Part shown: piece by piece, positions 1 through 12,000 of the stretch | How positions within the stretch are numbered: position 1 is the first letter of the stretch | How the letters are laid out: the number at the start of each line of letters is the position of its first letter | Assembly (NCBI RefSeq): GCF_004339805.1 | Contig: NZ_SLUI01000017.1 | Location: 1 to 64,000 of the forward strand | Direction: 5' to 3' | Length of the DNA stretch: 64,000 nt | DNA from: Anaerospora hongkongensis | Lineage (GTDB): Bacteria > Bacillota > Negativicutes > Sporomusales > DSM-15969 | The notes under the pieces: generated by a model | Seen by the model: the letters and a program-made list of their open reading frames with translations, nothing else | What the model was told of the DNA's origin: nothing | Databases searched by the model: none | Position numbers and translations under genes: made by a program

Positions 1-3000
1 GGTGTTACAGCAGCGAACGAAACGGATGCGAAAGCCGCAGGAGACGGTTCAGCCGGTGGCAGAATTGGCACCGATAAAGACGGCAAGCCGGTAACTAGCA
101 CGGCTTCTATTGGAATTGGCGCAGGCGTCGCCATCAATACCGTGACAGCAACAACCAGTGCGAGCATCGGAGCCGCTGACCATGAAGCAGGCAGCGTAGA
201 AGTACGAGCGATCGCCCATAAAGAAGGCAATATCGCGCAGAGCAGTGACTTTACAGCAGAAGCAGTTTCGGGTGCAGCTGGTGGCAAAGTCGGCTTAGCG
301 GGATCGTTTGCCTTAAACAGCGTGACAAGTACCGCAACAGCGGAAATAAAAGATGGGGCGACGATCGCTGTCCATCAGGATGCTGAGAATACTGGTTCTG
401 TAACTATTGAAGCAGAAAATAGAACAACCCGCAGTGCCAGCGCTACGCCGCAGGGCAAAGGGGCAAGCGGCGGTAGTTTAGGCATGGGAGCATCGGTAGC
501 GTTGAACATCGGGGCAAATAGTGCCCTGGCGAAAATAGCAGGCGGAGCGGATGTGACCGGAGCAGGCGACGTAAGCTTAGCGGCAGCCGGATTCCATACC
601 ATTACGACCAAAGCCGAAGCAGGAGCTTCCGGCGGCATTGCCCTCACTCCGGTTGTAGCCATGAACAGTGTAGATAACCAGGCAACGGCAATCGTTGAAA
701 AACGGACAGGCAGTGCCGAAGACGTGGCTGAAAACCTGTTGACTGTCGGCAGCTTAAGCGTAAGTGCCACTAACAGCGCCACTGGTGTGACTGAAGCCAA
801 AGGAGCAGCGGACGGCTCAAAAGCCGCCATCGGGGCGGCAGTAGCGATCAACATCGCCAATGACAAAGCCTTTGCGACGACCGGCAGAAACATCACCGCC
901 GGTGGCGATGTGGTCTTCCATGCAGATAACCAAAGCAAAACCGAGGCTAATGCCATTGCAAGTGCGGCAGGGGGAACCCCGGCCAAAGACGATGGCAGTG
1001 TGTCCAACGGGAAAAACGTAGACAGCCTGGTCAAAGAGCAGACCGACTTTGCCCAAAAGGATAAAACCGAGAAGAAAGAAGCAGCCAGCGCCCAGACGAG
1101 TGAAGGCAAACTGGCCGTAGCAGCAGCAGTCGGGGTTAACCTGTCGGATAGCAGCGCTGTAGCAGCCACTCCGGATGGCGTGACCATCAAAGCAAGCGGT
1201 AAATTCGGCGTGATTGCAGCGAATGAAACAGATGCCAAAGCCGCGGGAGATGGCTCGGCAAGCGGTAGAATTGGGACGGATAAAGACGGCAAGCCAGTAA
1301 CCGGCACAGCAGCCATCGGGATCGGTGCGGGCGTTGCCATCAATACCGTGACGGCTACCACCAGCGCCAGCATCGGAGCAGCCCACCATGAAGCAGGCAG
1401 CGTAGAAGTACGAGCGATTGCCCACAAAGAAGGCAATATCGCCCAAAGCAGCGATTTCACGGCAGAAGCGATCTCAGGAGCAGCCGGCGGGAAAGTGGGG
1501 TTAGCCGGATCGTTTGCCTTAAACAGCGTGACAAGTACTGCAACGGCAGAAATTAAAGATGGGGCAACGATTGCTGTTCATCAGGATGCTGAGAATACCG
1601 GTTCCATAAGCATTGAAGCAGAAAACAGAACAACCAGTAAGGCCAGCGCCACTCCACAAGGAAAAGGGGTAACAGGCGGCAGCTTAGGTTTAGGTGCATC
1701 TATTGCAATGAACATCGAGACCAATAAAGCGATAGCCGAACTGAGCGGACATATCACGGGAGCGGATGATGTTACACTCAAAGCTCTAGGCAACCATGTG
1801 ATACGAACCACAGCTGAAGCCGGAGCTGCCGGAGGTATCGCCATAACGCCTGTAGTGGGTCTGTCGGTAGTAGACAATATTGCAACGGCAAAAATTGATG
1901 AAATTGGAAATGATAATCTTTTAGATGTAACAGGTGATATTAACGTTTCCGCCAGCAATACCGGCGATACCATCACAATTGCCAAAGGGGCAGCTGACGG
2001 TGGTAAAGCTGCGGTAGGTCTTGCCATAGCAGTAAACGTAATTAATGACGCGGCGAATGCCATGACTGCCCGTAATATTAACGCAGGCGGCAACGTCACC
2101 TTTGATGCTAAAGCAAGCGGAAGCGCGGCGGCAGATGCAACAGCAAGCGCCGCAGGTGGTAAAGCTGATACCAGCAGCAAAGCAACACCGGCTGATTCAC
2201 AAGAACAAGGCGGGGTTGATAAATCCATAGAAGAGCAGACTAGCTTTGGTCAAAGCCAGCAAGGCAAAACAGACGGAGAGAAAAAGAAGGCCGGATCGGC
2301 ATCTACTAGTGAAGGGAAATTGGCAGTCGCTGCGGCAGTGGGTGTAAACGTAGCGGATACAAAAGCCGAAGCCTACACCATGGATGGTCGGACCATCAAT
2401 GCAGGCGGTAAACTCACGGTGGCAGCAGCGCACTTTGCTGACGACAGTGCTAAGGCTGATGGTGCGGCTGTCGGAACAGCTTCGGTTGGCATCGGTGCAG
2501 CAGTTGCAATCAACACGGTAGACGCTTCAAGCAGCGCAACTATCGGTATTGCGGAACATCATGTAAAAGGGGCCGAAGTACGGGCTGAAGCCCTTGATGA
2601 TAAGACCAGTTTATTCAGTGCGGAAGCGATGTCTGGCGCTGGGGCAGGTAAAGTGGGCATCGCTGGCTCATTTGCCTTGAACAGCGTTGATAACACTGCG
2701 CAAGCGCAAATTAAAACAGGCGCAAAAGTAAATGCCCATGAGGGCGATATCGCAATTTTTGCTGAAACTCTTACCAGCCACAGTGCCAGAGCTATGCCGA
2801 CTGAAGGTGTGACAACCGGTGGCAGCAAACTGGGTGTCGGTGCCTCTGTAGCCCTAAATCTTGTTGACGAGAGCACCATTGCAACGATTGCGCAAGATGC
2901 ACAAGTCCTTGATGCCGGTAAACTTTCGATTCACGCTGTATCTGCCAGTGACACCTTTACCGAGGCAAAAGCTGGTGCAGCGGGCGGTATTGCCATTGAT

Positions 3001-6000
3001 GCCGTAGTAGCTATGACCAAATTAACGCAGACTACACAAGCAACCATCGCACAAGATGCCATTGTTACAACTCATGATGATACAAGCATCAGTGCTAAAA
3101 CCAGCGGTAAAAATGAGGCAATCGCTGCAGGTGATACCAAATCGGAAAAAGTCGGTGTCGGTGCATCGGCAGCAGTCATTCTAAGTAATAGCGGAGCGTC
3201 AGTTCCTTTGGCAGCAGCTGTAATTGATGGCGAAGTAACGTCTGGCGGCGGACTTGAACTAATTGCAAAAGCTGATCGAAGCTATAGTGCCTTATCTACG
3301 GCCAGTGCCAAAGGGGCACTAAATAAGGAAGATGTGAATCCATCTAATGCTAGTGCTAAAACGCTTCAGGACAATCAAAGTTCGCAAAAAGGAACTCCTG
3401 GCGGCGGAAAAGTTAAGATAGCAGCTGCATTAGGTACGGTTTATACAAATGATGATGTAGAGGCTGTAATTACAGACGGGCGAAACATTAGCGCCAATGG
3501 TGCTCTTACTGTAGCTGCAGAAAACAAATCTGACGTTACAGCGCTTGGCAGCGGCGAGGCCGTTGATCCTTTGACGGCAACCGGTATTGGTGTGGGTGTG
3601 GCAATGACCATCAACCGCAGCGAAACTACTGCAACAATTGGCGACGGTGTTATCATTGAAAAGGCCGGTGATTTGACGGTAAGCGCAGTCTCGGTGCAAA
3701 ATGCCAATGCAGAAGCAGTGGCAGGCGCCGGTGCTAAAAGCGTTGGTGTTGCCGGAGCCTTGGCTGTAACCGATTCAGAGGTCAACACCAAGGCGGCTGT
3801 CAGTCAGGATGTTTTCATTAAGGATGCAGGAAGTACTGCCGTAACAGCGGCCAACACAAGTATATTGGATGCCAATGCCTGGAGTGTAGCTGTGGCAGGA
3901 AAAGTAGGTGTAGGTGCAGCCGTGGGAGTTGTGGCTGCGGATCATAACGTAAATGCGGCAATTGCCAACAATGTAACCATTAATGCCAGCGGCAGTCTTG
4001 CAGTGACGTCCGATAACCATATTTACAGCAATGCTGAGGCAGTGACGGTTGGGGCTGGCAGCAAGGTAGGCGGTGCTGCTGCGGTAGCTGTCAATATCAT
4101 TTCAACCCAAACAGATGCCCATATTGCGACAGGCAGTGAAATCGACGCAGACGGAACAACCTCCGTCGAAGCCGATGCCAGTGAGACAGCGACGACAAGA
4201 GCTGCCGGTGCAGGTGCCGGTGGGACAGCCGGGGTAGCGGCTTCCGGTGCAACAACCGTTCTCAATACTGACACCAAAGCGTATATTGACCATAACGTAA
4301 ACATAAACCAGGCTGATGCATTAGGCTCAAATGCTGCCCAAAGTGTTAATGTCAAAGCAGAGGATCACACCAGTGTTGTAGGTACAGGCGGTGCGGGAGC
4401 TGTAGGTGGTACTGCAGGCATTGGCGCAGGTGCAGATATTGGTGTAATTAATAAAGACACAACAGCGTTCATCGGTCATGATACTAAAGTAAATGCCGGT
4501 AACAGCGTTTCTGTAGAAGCGATTGCCAGTGAGACGGTTCGTTCTATCGCTGCCAGTGGTGCCGGTGGAGGAACAGCAGGGATAGCTGGTGCGGCCTCTG
4601 TTTATACCATCAACAACGCAACGACAGCATTTATTGGGACAATGGCAGATGTGAAAGCTGACGGCAATGTCAAAGTTGCGGCGAAAGATGATACGGAAGC
4701 CAACTTGATTGGAGGTTCAGGTGCCTTTGGCGGTACGGCCGGTGTAGGTGCGTCTGCCGGTGCGGCGGTCATTAACAAAGATACGCAGGCTTACATTGCC
4801 GATAACGCCAGTGTCACGGCTCTTGGTAACCAGGCAGCAATGAATGCAGAAACCGGCGAGTACCAGGAAAACTTCCACAATCCGCTTTCCACAGATGTAC
4901 AGGATGGCAACGTCACTATGCCTGGCGTAGAAGAAGACGATCAGTATTGGAGTCAGGTCGATGACCTTAACCTCTTAACTAAAATCCGTACTACCACAGC
5001 GGAAACAACTGCGATAAAAGGTATCGCCGTTACAGCCACCTCGAAAAATGATATCAAAGCTTCTGTTGCGGCCGGTGCAGGCGGCGGCACCGCCGGCGTT
5101 GCCGGATCCGGTGCAGTTACGATTATTAATAATGACACTAAGGCTTTCATAGGTGATAATACTAAGATAAACAATGACAATGCGAAGGCTGGAGCAGATC
5201 AAAGTGTTATGGTTGCTGCAGGAACGGACCATTATCATCTTGGGATTGCCGGTTCGGTTGCAGCCGGGGGCACTGTCGGTGTAGGACCGGGTGCTCAAGT
5301 GGCTGTTACCACACTGCATACCGATGCACATATCGGTAAGAACACCGAAGTCAAAGCCGCAGAAGATGTAAAAGTAACCGCGAAAGCGGAAGAAAATATG
5401 CTGACTGTTGTTGCAGCTGCTGCAGGCGGCGGTATGGTTGGCGTAGCCGGAGCTTTCGATGTAACTATCATGAACAGTAATACCTCAGCCTACATTGACC
5501 AGGCGGCAAAAATCAGCGCCGATAATAATGTTCTGGTTGCAGCCAGTGACAAAACATCCAGTGCAGCTATTTCCGGCAGCGCAGGTCTTGGCTTTGGAGC
5601 AGCAGGTGTCGGCGGTTCGCTCCAGGTTACCGTGATTAACAAAGATACCACTGCTTATATCGCCCAAGGGGCAACTGTAGACGGGAAAGCAAATGGCACT
5701 AGTGATCTGACGGTTTACAAAGACCAAGCTAATGGCAGCAGAACAACCGATGACAGCTTCCAGGGGGTAGCCGTTCAAGCGGATAGCAGTGAAGAACTTG
5801 TTGATGTTGTCGCCAGTGGAGCTGCCGGTCTCTATGCAGGCGTAGCCGGTGCGGTTTCCGTCAATACCGTTACATCCAATACAGATGCCCATATTGCTGA
5901 AAGTGCCAACGTTAATACCGACCAAGCCAATGTTGGCAGTGACCAGTCCGTAAATGTGTCCGCTGTTAACGATCTGGAAATTTTCTCTGTCGGTGGTTCG

Positions 6001-9000
6001 GTCGCCGGTGGTTTAGTGGGTGTATCCGGCGGTGTTGATGTAGGTGTTATCAGCAACAATACCACTGCCTATATTGGCAATGGCGCAAATGTTAAGGCGG
6101 CTGATTCTATTGCTGTAAACGCCTTAGCTACGAAAGAAATTGACAGCTTTGCAGTCAGTGCTTCCACAGGCGTTGTCGGAGTTGCCGGCGGTGTGTCGGT
6201 TTATTCCATCGGTTCAGGTTTAAGTGACGATGCGAAGAACAGCCTGAACAGCAATAATGGAGGTAATGCGCAAGGTTATGCTGACGAACAACTCAAGAAA
6301 AATCATGTTTCCACCCTTTTCCAGGGCTACAGTGATTCGAATGTGAGCGGTGTAAGCACTGCTTTAGCAAATCAAACCAAAGATTTCTCGGTTACTAAAA
6401 ATGTAGAGGCTACAACTGTGCCGGGGGGGACCAGTGCTTTTATCGGCGACAATGCGACGATCAGCGCAGGTAAAGACGTTACCATAAACGCTAAAGATAT
6501 GGTTGACTACCGTGTCATGAACGGGGGCGGAGCCTTAGGGGTAACTCACGGTGTCGGTGGCGCAGTTGGGGTACTCACGCTTGATGCGAACACCGATGCA
6601 CACATTGGCAAAAATGTAATCCTTTCCAGCGGTGGTACAGTAGCGGTTAAGGCCGGTACAAAACACAACCTGGAAAGTGACGCCTATGCGTCTGCAGGCG
6701 GGTTGCTCAACGCACTGGGGGCAGCTGCTAACTACGTCGATGACGACACAAATACAACAGCCTATATTGGCGAAAACGGCCAGCTCACGGTGAATCACCT
6801 TACTGTCGGGGCAGATGCGAGTACAACCACTGACAGCAAGGCCATCAATGCATCGATCGGCGGTGTAGCGCTTGGTGCTTCTGTAAGTATTACGAATTTA
6901 AATGGGGATACGACAGCCTTTATCGGCAGCGGAGCTGCTATCGATGCCACCGGAGATATCAACGTCAGGGCGACCGATGAGGATAATGCTCACGCAGCTG
7001 CTGAAGGTGGTGCAGCCGGATACCTCGGCGGACTAGGCGCATCAGTTGCCCTTGTGAATGATACGGGAAATACGACAGCCTTCATTGGAGACAATAGCCA
7101 AATTAAGAGTGCGAATTCGATTGGCATTACTGCAGTAAGCGTAGACAGTGGTATGGAAGCAAGGGCGGTCGGTGTTGGCGTAGGTCTTGTTGGTGCCGGT
7201 GCCGCAGTAGCCGTATCCGATGTTGACAGCACCACTACAGCTTATACCGGTAAGAATGTTCAGATAGGAGAGACGGGTAAGCATGTAGGTGCTATTCAAA
7301 TCTCCGCCTCAGGCGACAGCGATGCAACAGCATACACCTTAGCGGGTGCGGCAGGTATTGGTGCAGGTTCCGGTTCTGTTGCCACTGCAAATGTGGATAA
7401 TAAAGTCAATGCTGCTCTAGGGACTGCCAATCAAGTAGCCAATACCGGCAATATTGTCGTGACAGCACTGGGCAAAGAAAACGCCGATGCAAAAGCAGCA
7501 GGCTATGATGTAGGCGCTCTCGCTGTTGGTGCTTCTGTCGCGAAAGCTAATGTCGATTCAACGATCAATGCACAAGTGAACAGCAGCGTGCTTCTCTCCA
7601 CCGGCAACGTTACTGTTGCAGCGACCCATGAGGTTCCTGCCGGTGAATATACTGCCAAATCCGATGCAGTCGCTGCAGGCGGCGGTCTGATCGGTGTCAA
7701 GGCGACAGACAGCAGCGCTAAAACCAATTCCGATGTCAACGCCTCGATAGAAACCGGTACCCGGATCTATGCCGGCCAAGGGATAACCGTCGAGGCTGTA
7801 AACGACACGAGGCAATCTGCCGATGTATCAGGCATTGTGGGCGGTTTGATTGCCGCTGGCTCCAATAATGCCGATGCATCCTCAAATACCAGTACAACCG
7901 CTATCATTGGCGATGTTAACTTCACCGGCGGTGATGTAAAAATTCATGCCGATGGTACGGATGATAACTATGCGGAAGCGACTGCAGGCAGCGGCGGTCT
8001 GGCGGCCGGAGCGGCCGCTGATGCAGAAACACACGCATATAACCGTACCCTTGCCCAGATTGGTAAAGGAGCCACGGGAAATGCAATAGCGGCAACCAAT
8101 CTTAAGATAAAGGCCGAGCATCTGACTAAGTTCAACAGCAAGTCAGACAGTATGAATGCAGCAGCAGTTGGCTTTAGCGGAGCTTTTGCTCATAATGATG
8201 TTGACACAGCCGTGGAAGCAAAAGTTGCAGATAACACAGTTATTGTGACTACTGGCAAGACCGGAATTGATATTGCCAGTGTCAACAAAGTTCAGCAGGA
8301 CTATATCGGCGACAATGCAAAAGGCGGAGCTGGTGGTGTCTTCAATGGTTCATCAGTAGAAAGCAACAGTAATATTACCCAAGACAGTTCAGTTACGATT
8401 GGTGAGAATGCCAGCTTAGCGGCTCTTGGCATGCCGTGGTATGACCAGCCGGTAATTACTCTAGAGGCAGCCAATGAGATTACTACTTCCGATGAAGTAG
8501 TGCTCACAACCGGTGGTGTAGCTCAGAAGCCATTTGCTGAGTCCAATACTACTGCGAACCTTGATGCAGATGTGACAGTGGGTGCTAACGCCAAAATCAT
8601 CAGTATCGGCGGAATTGATATCACAACCTATGGTAATAACCGGCTTGTAAACACGGCATTAGTAAAAACCTACGGCGGCGTCGGCTTTGCAGGCGGCAGC
8701 ACCAATTCCATACTTGACTCGACACAAGAAGTGAACATCAATAAGAATGCCTATTTGCTTGGCTATGGCAACATCAATATTGCTGCCGGGGCAGGCAGAA
8801 GCGGTGACAGCAACATGTCCGTAATCGCCGTTACCGATGTGTATAACTATACGGCGCTGCCTTTACATACTACCCACAGCGCCTATGCCGAACTCAAAAA
8901 CAATAACAACTTAAATATAGCGAATGGCGCAGCCATATCAGGTCTTCAGAACGTAAAACTTGCCGCAGAGGACGGCGGTATCAACGTTAAAGCATCTGGT

Positions 9001-12000
9001 ACCGGACATAATCCTTACCTCGATGCGCTTGCCTTCTTAGGGATAAGTAAAAGCGAATCAGACGGTAAATCAAAGACCGTTAGTTCCGGGACACTTAATC
9101 AAAATGGCGTAGTGAAAGCCGGTATTGAAAATGAAAAGACGGTGAATATCGACCGCAACGGAAATATTACGTTTGGCCAGACCAAAGACCAGGCGAATCT
9201 GGTGAATTCTCTTGAGCAGCAAATTGATAAGCTCAAACTTGCCTTCGATAAAGCACCAACAAACGTCGAAAAACTGGAATTAGTCTCGCGGATTGCTGTT
9301 TTAGAGAAGATGAAAAAGCAAGATATCTCAGGACAGGAGACTACTTATAACCCTGCAAACGATCTGACAAATCAAATTAATACTCTTAAGCAAGCCCTGG
9401 CGTCAGCAGCGACAGCAGCTGAGAAGGAAGATATTCAGGCCCAAATTGATACATTTGAAATTCTAAAATCAGCTATTGCTAATAAAGATGTTGATCTGAT
9501 CAAAGTTGATCCCATTATGACAGCAGGCGGTAATGTCACGCTTGCAGCCGATGCCATCAATGGCACAGGCACTGTTACGGCCTACGGAGCACCCAAGATT
9601 ACCATTACCAATGCCAGCAATAAATATTTGCAAGTGAATGGTCTGACGATAGCGAATCAAGATCCCGGAGGAGCAGTCTCCTTCACCGGGTCAGCCGGTA
9701 AAGGCGCGTTAACCGTACAAGAGATCGGTAAAAATGGCACACCGGAAATCAATATCAGAAATACCTATGACACATCGTCGAACGGACCTGCTATCTTCCT
9801 GACAGGCAATGTCAGCAACCTGCGTGGTGACGTCAATATCTTTAACCAATCCGGTGCAGTTGCACAGTTCAGTGACGTTCGGGCAAAGGCAATCGGGATT
9901 GAAGTTCCTAACAGTACTTTTGTTGTGAATAATCCCGGCTTCTACTTTGCCGGCGGAGCACCGGAAGGATTTTTAAACTACCTGAACATACTGCCAAGCA
10001 CGGAGAAGAAAGCCATTGACTTGATAACAAATGTCTATTACAAAGACGAATTTAACAACTGGGTAAAATCAAATCCAAAAATTGTTGAAAATGGTGAAGG
10101 TGAATTTACTGATTTCACCTGGAGCTATTTCCTCGCTGATTCACTTGACAAGCAGCGTGAGCATCACATTGACAAACCTGGTCATGATTTCTGGGCATCT
10201 TCTCCTGGCGGTATCACCTATGTTGTAGGTCAATTCCCCAATAAACCCGCTGACTGGGAAGAGCCAGGTGGTGTTCTGTCAACTGTAGTGTTCTATGGAC
10301 ATGGTTTCTATGGTACGACCCTTACTCCGAGCTATCAAGGTAATCTTAACAGCTATCTTACCAAGACGGCAGGGTACGATGAGTCTGCTGTCAAATCGCA
10401 GATCGGAAATAAAGCGACAATCGCCGGTGGATCAATTGCCATTAACGCTAAGTATATCGACGTTAACGGAACGATCAAATCAGGAATGGCTAGAGATTTT
10501 TCAGTGAAAATAAACGAAAATCTGGACGGCTGGATTGCTCAGCAATCAGCCCTCGGTGTTACCGGCGAAGTGGAAATACCGAAAGCGTACTGGTCTGTTA
10601 TCGACAACGGTGACAGAACTCCAACGATGACCTATAATTTCAGTACGAACCAGATCCAGGTAGATGATATGAACGTGACCAACGGCTATGTATCCTTGCG
10701 TGGACATATTTTGAGTACGAATACGCTGGGAAATATTGAGGTTATGACCGGTTACGGTGATGTCGATGTAGTAAATAAGAGCAGTAAGGCCCTTACGATA
10801 CGAAATATCGATACCAGCAGCAATAATATTGCTCAGGTCAAAATCGCCGATACTGCTAAACTGCAGCCTTCCGGCAATGCGCTTACTACTTGGTATGTGT
10901 ATGATATGAAACAAGGCGGGGTCTCAATTTATGAATCAACTACCGGTGCCAGTGATTACACAGGTGCAACCCTGAAATACTTTACATCAGGTAACGGAGC
11001 TCAATGGTATAACCCTGTAGCCAACCAACGGTACCAGTGGACACAAACTGCCGAATTGTCAAGGACGTGGGACAGTTCTGCCTACTATTTAACGGAGGCC
11101 GCACAGCCAACGGAATGGAAGTGGTCTATACCCGCAGGAAATGGTGCGAATGACCCCTGGACGTATACGTCAGGTATTGTTATGGGAAGTGCAAGTGATC
11201 CTTACTACACGCAGACCATAGACGTAGATACCAATAAATTTGGCAACAGTATGCAAACAAAAACATTCCATTTCCGTGACGGAGACTGGCTGCTTGGTAT
11301 GCCGGACTCAGGTGAATGGACGGTTGTAGTACCAACCGAAGCCAAGCTTACCGCCGTAAGCAGTGTGAAAGCCGATAATCCGTTTAAAATTCAATTCCAT
11401 AGCGGTGACGGAACAATTAAGACTACCAGCTCGGTTAATATCGACTCGGCTGCAGGAATTGTTATCGACGGTCAGGTGAAGAATGTCGTCGGTGATGTCA
11501 GCCTGGCGGCTTCGGGTAAAAATATGGGCGTTAGTCAGACTGCGGGCGCATCAGTAGTAACCAATAACCTGAATATTAGTGCTGATAACAACATTGGTTC
11601 GTCGGCGCAAGCCCTGGCAGTTGATTTAAAAGGCAGCCTTACTGCTGTAAGCGGTAAGGGCAGCATCTATATTGATGCTCCGCAAACAAGCCTTACGATT
11701 GCTAAAGCTCATGGTGCAGGTGATATTGTATTAACTGCTGCCGGCGATCTTCATAGTGTTAAATTGGGCTCTAATGCAGGTGCCACTCCGGCGGTAAAGG
11801 GTGCCAATGTAGATCTGGTCAGTCTTACTGGTGCGATAGGCAGTGAAGAAAACAACTTCACTTTCGAGGCTGTATCTACTACCGATAGTAACGGTAAGGT
11901 AACTAACGGAACGATCAATGCTCATGCTCGTGGAGATATTAGTTTGCAGCAGACAAATGGCGACATGCGAATTGATGAAATTAAGTCCGAGGAAGGCAAT

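Noticed and set aside
375..1460. Long antisense open frames (up to 361 codons) opposite the adhesin gene
   Set aside because: They arise from the Ala/Gly-rich codon bias of the sense strand, have repeat-driven low-complexity composition and lack good start signals.
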